Assembly: GCA_964019335.1 (NCBI GenBank)
Contig: OZ025738.1
Coordinates: forward strand, 1-64,000
Direction: 5' to 3'
DNA: 64,000 bases
Origin: Diplonema japonicum
Lineage: Eukaryota; Euglenozoa; Diplonemea; Diplonemida; Diplonemidae
In this document: in pieces, positions 17,709-27,723 of the stretch
Position numbering within the stretch: position 1 is the first letter of the stretch
Layout: the number at the start of each line of letters is the position of its first letter
Made by a program: the position numbers and the translations under genes
The notes under the pieces: generated by a model
Database searches by the model: none
Seen by the model: only the letters and a program-made list of their open reading frames with translations
Told to the model about the DNA's origin: nothing

Positions 17709-20700
17709 TCACCGTCGCTGAGAGCCCTTCATCATATCAGCTTTTCCTTCCGTGATGAGGATGTGTAATGCGTCGGTGTGTTCGTTACTAGCCGCTCTTC
17801 TAAACAGGGTAGCACCGTTGTTGTTGGCCTTGTTCACATCTGCCTTTCCTTCCGTGATAAGGATGCGTAACGCATCGTCCTTCCCCTTTCCGGCAGCTAT
17901 GAAACACGGGGTACAACCGTTTCTGTTGGCCTTGTTCACATCGGCCTTTCCTTCCGTGATGAGGATGCGTAATGAATCGGTGTGTCCATTCTGAGCCGCC
18001 ACGAAACACGGGGTAGTACCGTCGCTTTCTGCCTTGTTCACATCTACCACTCCTTCCGTGATGAGGAGGCGTAATTCGTCTATGATATACTCAGCCACCA
18101 TGAAACACGGGGTAGAACCATTGTTGTCAGCCTTGTTCACATCAGCCTCTCCTTCCGTGATTAGGACGCGTAATGCGTCAGCGTGTCCATATTGAGCCGC
18201 CATGATACACGGGGTAGTACCGTAGTTGTCGGCCCTGTTCACATCTGCCTTTCCTTCCGTGATGAGGACGCGTAATGAGTCAGCGTGTCCCTCTCGAGCC
18301 GCCATTAAACACGGGGTAGAACCATTGTTGTCGGACTTGTTCACATCTGCCTCTCCTTCCGTGATGAGGAGGCGTAATAAACCAGCGTGTCCATATCGAG
18401 CCGCCATGATACATGGGGTAGTACCGTCGTTAGCCGTCATGATACACGGGGCAGAACCATTGTTGTCAGCCTTGTTCACATCTGCCTTTCCTTCCGTGAT
18501 GAGGAGGCGTAATGAGTCAGCCTGTCCATTATAAGCCGCCATGATACACGGGGTAGTACCGTCGTTGTCAGCCTTGTTCACATCAGCCTTTCCCTCCGTG
18601 ATGAGGACGCGTAATGAGTCAGCGTGTCCATCTTGAGCCGCTATGAAACACGGGGTAGTACCGTCGTTGTCGGCCTTGTTCACATCTGCCTTTCCTTCCG
18701 TGATGAGGAGGCGTAATGAACCAGCGTGTCCATATCGAGCCGCCATGATACACGGGGTAGAACCATTGTTGTCAGCCTTGTTCACATCGGCCTCTCCTTC
18801 CGTGATGAGGAGGCGTAATGAGTCAGTGTGTCCATATTGAGCCGCCGTGATACACGGTGTAGTACCGTCGTTGTCAGCCTTGTTCACATCAGCCTCTCCT
18901 TCCGTGATGAGGACGCGTAATGAGTCAGCGTGTCCAACTTGAGCCGCTATGATACACGGGGTAGAACCATTGTTGTCGGCCTTGTTCACATCTGCTCTTC
19001 CTTCCGTGATGAGGATACGTAATGAGTCAGCGTGTCCACTACAAGCCGCTATGAAACACGGGGTAGTACCGTCGTTGTCGGCCTTGTTCACATCTGCCTT
19101 TCCTTCCGTGATGAGGATGCGTAATGCGTCGGTATATCCATTCTGAGCCGCCATGTAACACGAAGAACAATTGTTGTTGTTGGCCTTGTTCACATCAGCC
19201 TGTCCCTCCATGATGAGGAGGCGTAATGAGTCAGCGTGTCCATTATAAGCCGCTATGTAACATGGGGTAGCACCGCTGTCGTCGGCCTTGTTCACATCTG
19301 CCATTCCCTCCGTGATGAGGATACGTAATGAGTCAGCGTGTCCATTCTCAGCCGCCATGATACACGAGGTAGTACCGAACTTGTCGGCCTTGTTCACATC
19401 TGCTCTTCCTTCCGTGATGAGTAAGCGTAATGCGTCGATGTGGCCTTCTTGAGCCGCTTTGAAACACGGGGTAGAACCGTCATTCGTGGTGTGGTTCACA
19501 TCAACCTTTCCTTCCGTGATGAGGATGCGCAATGCGTCCACGCAGCCGCGTTCAGCGGCAACAGAGCACGCAGTGCCGCCAAACGCATCCACCGTATCCG
19601 CCGCCAGCCTCCCCGAAAGGAGGACATCCTTCAGAAGGTCAGCCCGATTCCTTGCGGCCGCAGCATGAAGCACTGTCCACCCTTTACGCGGTCCCTCTTC
19701 CTCGTTCGCTCCCCAGAACCTGTTGCCGAGCACCTGCATCACCTTGTCGAACACAGCCCGCTTGCAAGAACATGCAAGAAGCCCGACACCTGCTGTGTGA
19801 AGCTCCTTTGGTACCCCAGCAAGGTCCGCCCCCTTGCTCAGCAGAACTACCGCACTCTTCTCATGGCTCCCGTCCTTGTTCATCCGCAACACTTCTGAGA
19901 GCGAAGCGTTCAGAGCCATAGAGTGAGCTGTGGGTGACAGGGACAGGTTGGCACAGCACAGCGACACCACCTGCTCGTTGTGCTCCAACTCTGCCGCCTC
20001 CTGAAGAACCGTCTTGCCGAATTCCACAACAGGCATTGCCGTGCTGAGCGGGTAGTCTACAAACCTTCCTTCACCCGTCACCGGATGGAGTTTAAAGCTG
20101 TCATCTATCGTGAGATTCGTCTTGATCGTATGGAGGAGCTTCGCGTTGCGGACACGCTCCACCTGTGTCATGACGTCTCCAAGCCTGCCCCAGTGATAGA
20201 AGTCGATTTCGTGCAGCTCCACCACAACCACGCGACGCATGCTTGTGTCGAGAGCCACCTCCAGCAGACGCATCACACCGATGTCAGGGCGCCCCACCAC
20301 CCGGAACTGGGTGTTAGCTGCGATCAGAACCTCCCTCTCCTCGGGGAAGTGGCTGAACCGAGCGATGCTCCGCCCAGTCCTAACCCGAAGAATGAGGATC
20401 GTCCCCTGAACCTCTTCGTCCTGACCCGTCGTCCCAAGGAATTCCCTCACCACCTCAGGGTCCTCACTTGCACTCGTGGGGTGCGGCATCGTCACCACCG
20501 CCCCCACAGAGTACAGCGACTCACTCACCCGGAAGTCGATTGCACGGAACACGGTCCCCTCGTACTTCGGCTGCGACATCATTGCTCGGTGCAGGGAATA
20601 GGCGAAGTCCTTCATCGGCTCATAGCGCTCCCGCTCCCCACGGAACGCCACCTCACGCATCGCCGCGTTCACCCCGTAGCACAAGGGGCTCTCTAGACTG

Positions 20701-21269
20701 TACAGCCGAAGGTACGGCTCCGACTTCCCTGCCACCTGCTGCACCGCCCACTCCGCAGCACCCTTCGCATCACCCTTCGCAGTCATCGCACTCCTCATCG
20801 CAGCCTCCACCGTCGCCGGCATCGGCCTTGCACACGACGCACCTTTGAAGAACTCGCTCCACCCTCGGTCCACCTCGATCTCGCCGACCCCGTCGCTGTA
20901 CCGGCTCACTACTTCCTTGTTCGCTGCCACCACCCTTCCTCCACCCACCTTTTTTATTCTTTTATTTTTCTTTACTTTTTATTTTTTGTTTACCTTGAAC
21001 GCTTTCGCCGCCTTCTTAAGCTCTTCACGCGCCTCCGACACCAGTGATGACACGCTGTCCCCCACACCGCGCTCCTTGTTGCGCTTCAGGAACTCCTGCA
21101 TCACAGCAATCACGCTGTGGCACAGTGCATCGTGCCACTTCCCCATCGCCGTGTCCAGCTCCACCTCGATGGTGGTGGTTGCTGTACCCCCCACGCTGCT
21201 CGCCAACTGTCCACGCAGCTGCTCCACCGCTTCCCACGCTATTTCTACAGCTCCCTCTCCCGCTGTCAT
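17709..21269 (-). CDS. ADP-ribosyltransferase-like protein with about 18 ankyrin repeats (one 45-nt intron)
   Basis: Exon 1 (21269-20994, MTAGEGAVEIAW to KKAAKAFK) encodes a helical N-terminus. A 45-nt intron (20993-20949, GTAAAC to AAAAAAG) joins in phase to exon 2 (20948-17709), which has no ATG of its own. Residues about 110-340 resemble an arginine-type mono-ADP-ribosyltransferase: the segment FRAIDFR (candidate R), TMPHPTSAS (S-rich strand) and FPEEREVLIAANTQFRVVG, which contains E-x-E (ERE) and the typical EVL-F-V strand. An ankyrin array follows from about residue 520, with units of about 34 residues such as DGTTPCIMAAQYGHADALRVLITEGEADVNK shortened here to its core GHADALRVLITEGEADVNK. 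Units alternate DGTT and NGST types, and one unit is collapsed (NGSAPCIMTA). Predicted cytosolic modifier with an ankyrin recognition surface; activity is not proven. Confidence 0.75.
18000..19560. repeat. 102-bp tandem repeats coding for the ankyrin array
   Basis: Nearly identical 102-bp units (for example ttgttcacatctgcctttcc and tccgtgatgaggacgcgtaa) repeat about 15 times. Adjacent units often differ in type while alternate units match, giving a 204-bp higher-order period. One unit is partly deleted near 18430. This implies recent unequal exchange. Confidence 0.9.
20949..20993 (-). other. 45-nt A-rich intron in the ART/ankyrin gene
   Basis: Donor AAG|GTAAAC, acceptor AAAAAAG|GTGGG. Splicing keeps phase 0 and removes a stop codon (TAA) between two long coding blocks. 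The second block lacks an ATG, which supports the intron. Confidence 0.7.
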
Positions 21270-21802
21270 GGTTTCTTCTTTCTTTTCTTTTTGTTGATAA
21301 TTGCAGGTAGGTAATCTGTGTGGATGTATGTTGTGAACAAACAAACTGGAAAAAGAAGTGCTGACAAAACTGTCAGAGGTGGCCGAAAAGAAAGCACGAT
21401 CTCCTCCTATCCCAGGAAAAGCCCTTCTTGACATCCTCCCCCCGATCCTCGCAACCGGCTCACCGGGGAGAGACAGACACATCCTGCTGGCTTGCCAAGC
21501 CCACCTCTCTCCCCTTCGTCTGCTGAGAGAGGCGACCAGATGTGCTTTTTGTTCCTTGAGTGACGCTTCATGTAAAACAAGACCTGTGCCCCGTGGGGGT
21601 TCCTCGTCCACAGGTCTGGCAGGGGTGGCTATTATGTTGTTCTTCTTTTGATTTCTTCTTTTTTTCCTCTTTTCTTTCGGAGACATAGGGGAGCCACCCC
21701 CATGCCTCTTTTCTTTTCTTTTTTTCGCTTCTTTTTTTTCTATACAAGCTTTTTCCTTTTACTTTCTTCTAAAACAACGTTTCAAAACAAGAGCGAATAA
21801 AC

Positions 21803-22095
21803 AAAACAAAAACAAAAACAAAAACAAAAACAAAAACAAAAACAAAAACAAAAACAAAAACAAAAACAAAAACAAAAACAAAAACAAAAACAAAAACAAA
21901 AACAAAAACAAAAACAAAAACAAAAACAAAAACAAAAACAAAAACAAAAACAAAAACAAAAACAAAAACAAAAACAAAAACAAAAACAAAAACAAAAACA
22001 AAAACAAAAACAAAAACAAAAACAAAAACAAAAACAAAAACAAAAACAAAAACAAAAACAAAAACAAAAACAAAAACAAAAACAAAAACAAAAAC
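21803..22095. repeat. (AAAAAC)n microsatellite, about 49 copies
   Basis: An uninterrupted 6-bp array. Open frames through it (Leu/Phe or Val/Phe dipeptides on the minus strand) are artefacts of composition. Confidence 0.97.
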
Positions 22096-22394
22096 GTCAC
22101 AGCCCGTCGCCACCCTTAATGGCTAGATTTCGCTTCGTAAAATAATTTCACCACTGAATTCCTCCCTCCTTTATATCATCTCTTATTTCAAAAATAAGTT
22201 CTTGATACAATACGTTTTGGTTTTACCCCCCTTTGTTATGTTCTGCCAATATCAAAAGGAAGCTGCAACCTTTTTCAAACTGCAGCAGGTCTTGCTGTCC
22301 TCTTAAGAAGGGGAAATGATTAATAAACCAGAAAAAAAAAGAAAGAATAATATCGAGAGTACTGAAGAGGGTCGCGAAATATTTAACTAATGGA

Positions 22395-22620
22395 GGAGGG
22401 TGGTCTGTATACTTACCCTAGATGGCACCTCAGCCTCCAAGAGCCTGTTAAAAGTATCAAAACTCAAAACCAGTTAGTGCCTCCTCTCAAAACGATGGTT
22501 TCTAGTTTTCCGCAGCCAGACAAGAAGCCAGGACCAATGAAAGAAACACTATTGAAGGCAAGTCGATGGTTTCTAATTCGTTGCAGTGAGACAAGAAATA
22601 AGAACCATAGCAGGAGAAAC
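22395..22620 (-). pseudogene. LRR-family gene fragment (3' part)
   Basis: The minus strand has the last LRRs (FIGPGFLSGCGKLETIVLRGGT), a small insertion, the cap segment, and the family donor GTAAGTATAC near 22412. The intron sequence CTCCATTAGTTA and CCCTCTTCAG follow. The Ubl and first LRRs are missing. It is joined upstream to unrelated sequence at about 22620. Confidence 0.7.
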
Positions 22621-22893
22621 AGAAACTGACGCCACTGGGTAGATGGTAGACTCCTTTTCCTTCTTACTCTGTTGCGATGTCCACGACACTTGTGCCCCTG
22701 TGAGGATCTGACCCACCCGAAGATGCCGCCAGGTGGGGTTGTCAATTAGCTGCGACTGTGCTCTCATCACCAATGGGCACCGCAATCTGTCATGAGCCCG
22801 CAGGCCCGGCGCTAGACGCAAAGACTGAAAGTCAGGATACCGAAAGGTGATGTGCCGCCACCTCAGAAATCTGAAACGCGTACTTCTTACCAC
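22621..22893 (-). CDS. Unrecognised open segment fused to the LRR fragment
   Basis: An open frame of about 90 codons (for example FRYPDFQSLRLAPGLRAHD, QSQLIDNPTWRHLRVGQIL) runs straight into the LRR remnant. Composition looks protein-like, but there is no recognised domain and the start codon is uncertain. It may be an exon of a gene broken by rearrangement, or chance. Confidence 0.25.
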
Positions 22894-23193
22894 TGCCCCG
22901 GTTCAGCTGACTGCAGTGCAAATTTCTCGTTTCCGAAGCCAGCTATGAACTCACACCTCTCGAGTCTTAACAGACACCCCACAGCAGGAGCCTTATGTAC
23001 TTTGCGAACCCCCCCCCCCCCCCCCCCGACTCTGAGTGCAGTGATAAACGTCCCCATGCCACGTGATCAAAAAAGAAATAAGAAAAACAAACAAGAACCA
23101 CCTCCGTGTTCCCTGACTGCACAAAAAGCTAGGGGGATGTTGTTGTTTTATATATTTCGCCACCGGTACACTAAACGAAACATAGAATAAGAG

Positions 23194-23219
23194 GTTAGGG
23201 CTAGGGCTAGGGCTAGGGG
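23194..23219. repeat. Short telomere-like tract inside the chromosome
   Basis: TTAGGG followed by three CTAGGG-type units. It overlaps the stop of the WW-domain gene (minus strand CCCTAG). Only about four units, so either a remnant or chance. Confidence 0.5.
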
Positions 23220-23563
23220 CTGCTGTCAGGGTCGACCCAACCAGCTGGCGCCTGCCATGTCCTTGTTCCGCTGGGCTTATGGCAGTAGTAGCGATGACCC
23301 TGCTCGGTGCGAAACATCTGCCAACCATGGGGAAGGTCAGGGGGAGGAGCGGCGCTTGTGACACCAACCTTCTCTTCAACATCTACCTGTTGTGAAACCT
23401 CTCCGACGTCGGCCAAGCCAGGCAACACGTCACTACCCCCGAAGCTCGGAGCTTTCTTGCTTCCCTTTTTGCTCCAAAACCCGCACCCTTCCACCTTGTC
23501 TACCTTATCATATCCCTCCCGACCACTGATGGAGGGAGGCGCCTTGAACAGCTTTGGTGCCAT
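23213..23563 (-). CDS. Small WW-domain protein
   Basis: About 116 residues from MAPKLFKAPP at 23563. The ATG three codons upstream is followed by AG|GT and lies at a likely splice acceptor (ATTTGCAG). The C-terminal WW domain has LPHGWQMFRTEQGHRYY and SGTRTWQAPAGW, keeping both Trp residues, the Tyr pair and the Pro. WW domains bind Pro-rich ligands. The N-terminal 75 residues are low complexity (Lys, Ser, Val rich). The stop codon lies within the telomere-like tract. The gene is probably cytosolic or nuclear; its partner is unknown. Confidence 0.7.
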   Translation of the reverse strand: MAPKLFKAPPSISGREGYDKVDKVEGCGFWSKKGSKKAPSFGGSDVLPGLADVGEVSQQVDVEEKVGVTSAAPPPDLPHGWQMFRTEQGHRYYCHKPSGTRTWQAPAGWVDPDSSP

Positions 23564-23626
23564 TACCTGCAAATGCTAGTGGTGTCGTACAAAGTATATT
23601 AAACTGCAGGAAAGGGAAGGAAGGTA

Positions 23627-23690
23627 AGGGAAGGGAAGGGAAGGGAAGGGAAGGGAAGGGAAGGGAAGGGAAGGGAAGGGAAGGGAAGGG
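23627..23690. repeat. (AAGGG)n microsatellite
   Basis: About 13 copies of a 5-bp unit directly upstream, on the minus strand, of the WW gene. The transcribed strand is a C/T tract that could serve as the polypyrimidine signal for trans-splicing of that gene. Confidence 0.9.
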
Positions 23691-23829
23691 GTGTCTCAAG
23701 CGTCTCATCTAACAAGCGCACCAGTACGCGCCTCGCCGACCACGAAGCCTGTTGTCCGCATTGCCCATCTTTGCTTATTTTCAACCGACACAAATTAAGG
23801 AACAGTCCGTTGTTTGTATGTGCCGGTCA

Positions 23830-24359
23830 CTAAACATTTACACAAATACCACCAGCGCCCTTTAAGCAAGTCAGGGCCATTTCCCTCCCGTACGGGATGT
23901 AGGATAGCCCATACCATACCAGGGCACAGTACTGTGTTTTGGTCTTACAAGGTGCTGACTGTTCGCCATTCATACCTGAATAAAACTAAGAACGATCGCT
24001 AGCAGCGGGCTGTGCACGAGAAGCGCTGCAGCGACAGTACCAACAAGGCACAGGAGGTACACAGAAGTGGCGACCCTTCTCTTCTCGTGAAACATAGTGG
24101 TGGCCTGTCTCTTAAAGCCCACGAGAAACCCGGTGCTGAGCAGCGAGATTGTGTTGCCCAGCGACATGAGCACACTGTACCTTATCATGTGACGCGTCAG
24201 TAATGAGATGTAAGACAGCACAGAGCACAAGACACCAAGCACCATGCAACCAATAAAGCAATAGACCCTGTCCTGCCACGTCAGCCCCTTGAACAGCGAA
24301 CTGTCCTCCTCCGCCTCTTCGACATTTAATGAAAGTAAGTTAGGCATACCTCCTTGCAT
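23830..24359 (-). CDS. SFT2: SFT2-family vesicle transport protein (one 44-nt intron)
   Basis: Exon 1 (24359-23976) encodes a short acidic N-terminus, then FKGLTWQDRVYCFIGCMVLG, YSVLMSLGNTISLLSTGFL, KRRVATSVYLLCLVGTVAAA and LLAIVLSFIQ: four membrane helices with the SFT2 layout. Exon 1 stops in the fourth helix at the donor CAG|GTATGA. A 44-nt intron (23975-23932, ending AACACAG) joins in phase to exon 2 (23931-23830), which supplies YCALVWYGLSYIPYGREM, the conserved end of the family. Total about 161 residues. SFT2 proteins act in endosome-to-Golgi vesicle fusion. Assembly across the intron restores the expected C-terminus, which is strong support. Confidence 0.9.
23932..23975 (-). other. 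44-nt intron in SFT2
   Basis: Donor CAG|GTATGAATGG, acceptor AACACAG|TAC. Without splicing the protein stops in its last helix. Confidence 0.85.
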
Positions 24360-24535
24360 TGCGGGTTAAAAAAACAAAGCAAAGGGTCTCTTCGAGAAAA
24401 AGAAAAAAGAAAAAAAGAAAAAAAAAAAAAAAGAGACATTTAAGGGTACCTGCGGTATGTGGCAGGACGCCTGAAGAGTCTCAATCTATCTCTTGATCGA
24501 ACCTTTCTGCTGTGGTGTGGCCTTCGCCCCCTCGT

Positions 24536-24850
24536 TCACCCTCCTCGGTACCTTAGGTATAAAACCCTCAACCGAGTTGGTAAGGACACAATAGTTGTAC
24601 AGTTGTTTCTCACCGGGGAGGCGAATACCGGTCTAGAGGAGTAGCCCCTTACGGAGCTGTTGTAGTAACCCAACGTGCGCAGGGAGTGGACAGAAACTAC
24701 TGACGCAGCTGGGATGAGGGGCGCTATGCCCTTACTGGTGTGGATGCGTTCTAGTGCCGTTATCACCCGGCCTATTACACGCGCGCTCACTTGGATGTCC
24801 TCACCCTCTTCACAAGGTGAGAGTCCAAGAAAGAAAACCTTTAGTATCAA
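24536..24850 (-). CDS. Unrecognised open segment
   Basis: About 100 codons without an ATG near the start. It contains CEEGEDIQVSARVIGRVITA and GYYNSSVRGYSSRPVFAS. Could be an exon of a spliced gene or an old fragment. No family recognised. Confidence 0.2.
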   Translation of the reverse strand: MILKVFFLGLSPCEEGEDIQVSARVIGRVITALERIHTSKGIAPLIPAASVVSVHSLRTLGYYNSSVRGYSSRPVFASPVRNNCTTIVSLPTRLRVLYLRYRGG

Positions 24851-25843
24851 AAATCGACCAAAAGAAATACCTAAAACTTGTTGTCTGGCTCAAACCCTGG
24901 GCCCTTCTTTTTGGAAAATAAGGGTCGACGTTACATAGAGCCACCACACTTCTGTTCCAGAACCCCGCCTCAAAAAGATCACATATGGGCATTGTTCTGG
25001 CCTAAAGGCCCAATAACTGCTGGCTGCACTTCGGTTCATTAACACAATGGAACTAACACACGAAAAACCTTGTGCAGAAACTGGCGACCCGAAATGCTGT
25101 TGAAACGCACAACACCCATTTAAAAGGCCCCAGGAAGATCTTAAGGAGCCTCTAAAAGGTTTGATGGTGCTCTCTTCGTTCTTAAAACGATGAAAATGGG
25201 GCTTTGATTGCAACACTAGGTGGCGTTAAGCGTGCAATGAAGCACGAACTACCTACTTGATTACAGGGGGCGCGCCGCGGCCGAGCAGTAGCTTCTGCGT
25301 TCCGCGTCGTGTCCTTAATGCGGTGTGCTCAACCCTAGCCGGGGCTTCCCGGGTAACCAAGATTCTGCGCTCGTGCAGTTTGCTGCCTGTTCGTCACCCT
25401 GAGCATCTGCGTTACGTTCTTCCACTCGGGCGCTACCGGTGATGACCGACGAGGAGGTCAACAGCGAACAACACATCTGATGTACTTCTTATATTTTCAT
25501 GTTATCCCCACCACCTTTTAGAGGATACAGCACCAGGGCTTCCCACGTGATCACTCACCGCAGTACTAACCTGGCCTGCTGGTGCTTAACTTCCCAAATC
25601 AGGCGGGATGGGGTGCATTCACCATGGCCGTATCCTGAAAAAGAAACCACTTTGAAAAATCCCAAAACAGGAAATGCTACACACTCGAGAATATGAAGCA
25701 TCCTCAGGGAGGAAAACAACAAGAAAAAAGAAAAGAAAAAAGACCCCCAATGGTCCAATGATTTTACAGTTTTACAAGATTAAAAAAAAAAAGATTGTTG
25801 GTCCTTCTGGGTGCTTATAAGAAATCTGCTTCTCCAGCCCGCT
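24851..25843. other. Intergenic; one dispersed repeat, no gene seen
   Basis: 25420-25517 is the second copy of the repeat at 17306-17398. 25251-25272 (ctacttgattacaggggg) recurs near 39815. The rest is mixed composition without a convincing reading frame. Confidence 0.5.
25420..25517. repeat. Dispersed repeat, copy 2 (partner 17306-17398)
   Basis: Shares gatgaccgacgaggaggtc and atctgatgtacttcttata with copy 1. It extends into a region without genes. Confidence 0.8.
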
Positions 25844-26822
25844 TCAGGCTGCCTTCTCCTTGCCTCCCTTCTTCTTGCCTTTGCTGGGTTCCCCGCAGGG
25901 AGCATACTGTGTGTGTGTTTCTTTTGTTCGACTCACGTCACACCTTGAAAATCTCATCAATGTCAACAACAGTTCTTTTGATGAAGCTGCTCACGTCAAA
26001 CGTGTCTGGTGACGTTGGTCCTCCAGTCTCCCCATGGCGGAAGGGGCTGAATAAGTACGCCCTCACGTACGAAAAGGTTCCGTAAAGGAAGAGCGTGTGG
26101 AGAAACGACAAAAGTGGAGCAGTTGTAGGGTGCGAAACCGCAAGAGTGATAGGAGTCAAGATCAGTGAAGTGTAAACCAGCAGCCTGGTGATAGGGTGGT
26201 AAACCTTAGGAAGCGTCTGGGTCATGTGCATTGAAAGGTCTTCTGTCGCTGTGATAAGGGAGTCGCGCCCAAGCTCCAAGGTATAGCCTGCGATGTACCT
26301 TGTGTTCTGTAAAGCTGTGCGGTCATCGGCATCAAGGAAGCCCAATGCAATGCGAACAAATCGGCTTGCGATCACAGCGTGGGGGGACTTCGTCTGCTCG
26401 ATGATAGACTTCTCCTCCTTCGTGACGCACTGGCAGCGCATCACCCAATCCTTCACTTCTACATCTTTAGGGCGGATGGATGTTGTGTTCGCGTACAGCA
26501 TCACCTTCAGCATGCGCTTCAGCTCCTCCCTCTCCTGCTTCTTGTCGAACGTGCTGCATATCCTGCTCCCCATCTGCCTGTGCCCGACCATCACAGTCCC
26601 CATGAGGTCCCTCAACTTCCACCACTTTGCGAACCCTGTGCTATTGTAAAAACCTACGTAGAACATTGTCATGAACGTGATCCAGCCCATTGGAGATTCC
26701 GACACAAACGCCCCCAGAGACGGCGTGTGCTGTATGAAGCTGCCTGCTGCAACGGAGACAGCTGTACTCACCACGCACCACATCACGACATCTGCAGGCA
26801 CCCCTTGCAACACAAGCGACAT
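25844..26822 (-). CDS. Bestrophin-like anion channel (one 37-nt intron)
   Basis: The start at 26822 (MSLVLQGVPADVV) is preferred over the upstream ATG, because a good acceptor (TTTTTATTCTGTCAG) lies just before it. Exon 1 (26822-25944) has hydrophobic segments VMWCVVSTAVSVAAGSF and WITFMTMFYVGFYNSTGF, followed by AKWWKLRDLMGTVMVGHRQM, which is the bestrophin NxxxxRWWxxR-type motif. Two later helices (TRLLVYTSLILTPITLAV, LSFLHTLFLYGTFSYVRAY) and a family-like loop HGETGG follow. The donor AAG|GTGTGA at 25943 and the acceptor CACACAG give a 37-nt intron (25943-25907). Exon 2 (25906-25844) adds YAPCGEPSKGKKKGGKEKAA and a stop. Total about 313 residues. Bestrophins conduct chloride and bicarbonate in plasma or organelle membranes. 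Confidence 0.8.
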
Positions 26823-26995
26823 GTCCTTTTGTTTATCTTCTGACAGAATAAAAAGCGAAAAAAGTAACATATTAAAAAAAGAATGTCCGTGCGCAACATG
26901 GAAGCCGCTTATCTTGATCACAATTCCCACTCACACATCACCCCGTGCGTTGTATCTGAGTACTCCGAGAAGCGCATCTGGTGATCGCTATCCAT

Positions 26996-27264
26996 CACAA
27001 GGGAGGCCCAAGAACGTATAAAAGGCTCAGGAAGCAGAACATCACAAAGCTAGTGAGCCGGCACGCAATGCATCTGAAGACGAGATAGAGACATTCAACG
27101 CAACAGAAATGTGTAACCCTGTAATAAATATAAAGCCAGGTATCAGCAGCTAGAATAAAACTAGAAAGGAAGCTGTGAGTAGGTTGTTCTTCTCCTCGGT
27201 GAACCTGTAGTAGGGCAGTATCCTGTTCGTAAAAACAGTTCTTTTCTGCCTTTGTCCTGCTCGA
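26996..27264 (-). CDS. Possible orphan exon(s), product unknown
   Basis: A strong pyrimidine tract with acceptor GATTCGAGCAG (ends about 27265) is followed by sequence open in two frames. One gives TNRILPYYRFTEEKNNLLTA then a stop; the other stays open for about 89 codons and ends with a hydrophobic stretch (SFVMFCFLSLLYVL). No family recognised. It may be a last exon or a 3' UTR. Confidence 0.25.
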
Positions 27265-27723
27265 ATCAAAAAAAAAGAAAAAGTTTAAAGATGAAGCCTA
27301 CTCAATAACAAGTGTCAGGTCACTGTGACCTTTACCAAAAGTAGCACATGAGGTTTGCACGTGTTGGCGAACTGGCCCTCACCCATCCACACTTTAACAA
27401 CAGGCACTGACACTTACTGAGGACTGCTTCTCTACTTCCCCACCGAACCCACACCTGATTTAAATTGATTTTGGAAAGACGGGGGTCAAGCTAAAACCTG
27501 TCCGGAGACTAAGGGGGAGGAATATTTATTTATGAGTAGTCAGTTCAGCAATAGAACGGCAGCTAGATGGGCGCCACAACAACAAGAGGAAACCATGACT
27601 GATCAATGTTCTCTACGTCTACAGTCCTACACTTCCTTGTAAAAGGAGATATGAAGGAAATGAAAGAAACCGTTTACAGGATTCAACGCAACAATATGCG
27701 CAAGTTACAAGTACATGTTACAA

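Noticed and set aside
17752-19146. Plus-strand ORFs with repeated SALFTSAFPSVMR
   Set aside because: Antisense shadows of the ankyrin repeats; the minus frame has full ankyrin consensus.
18000-19560. CRISPR-like array
   Set aside because: Repeats are contiguous 102-bp coding units without unique spacers, in a eukaryotic gene.
20979-21686. A separate 235-residue gene upstream of the ankyrin protein
   Set aside because: Its stop lies in a 45-nt intron and the following block lacks an ATG; one spliced gene starting at 21269 explains both.
21759-22113. FLFLFL and VFVFVF ORFs
   Set aside because: Both are translations of the AAAAAC array.
23194-23219. Evidence of a chromosome fusion
   Set aside because: Only about four degenerate telomere-like units; too short to support a fusion.
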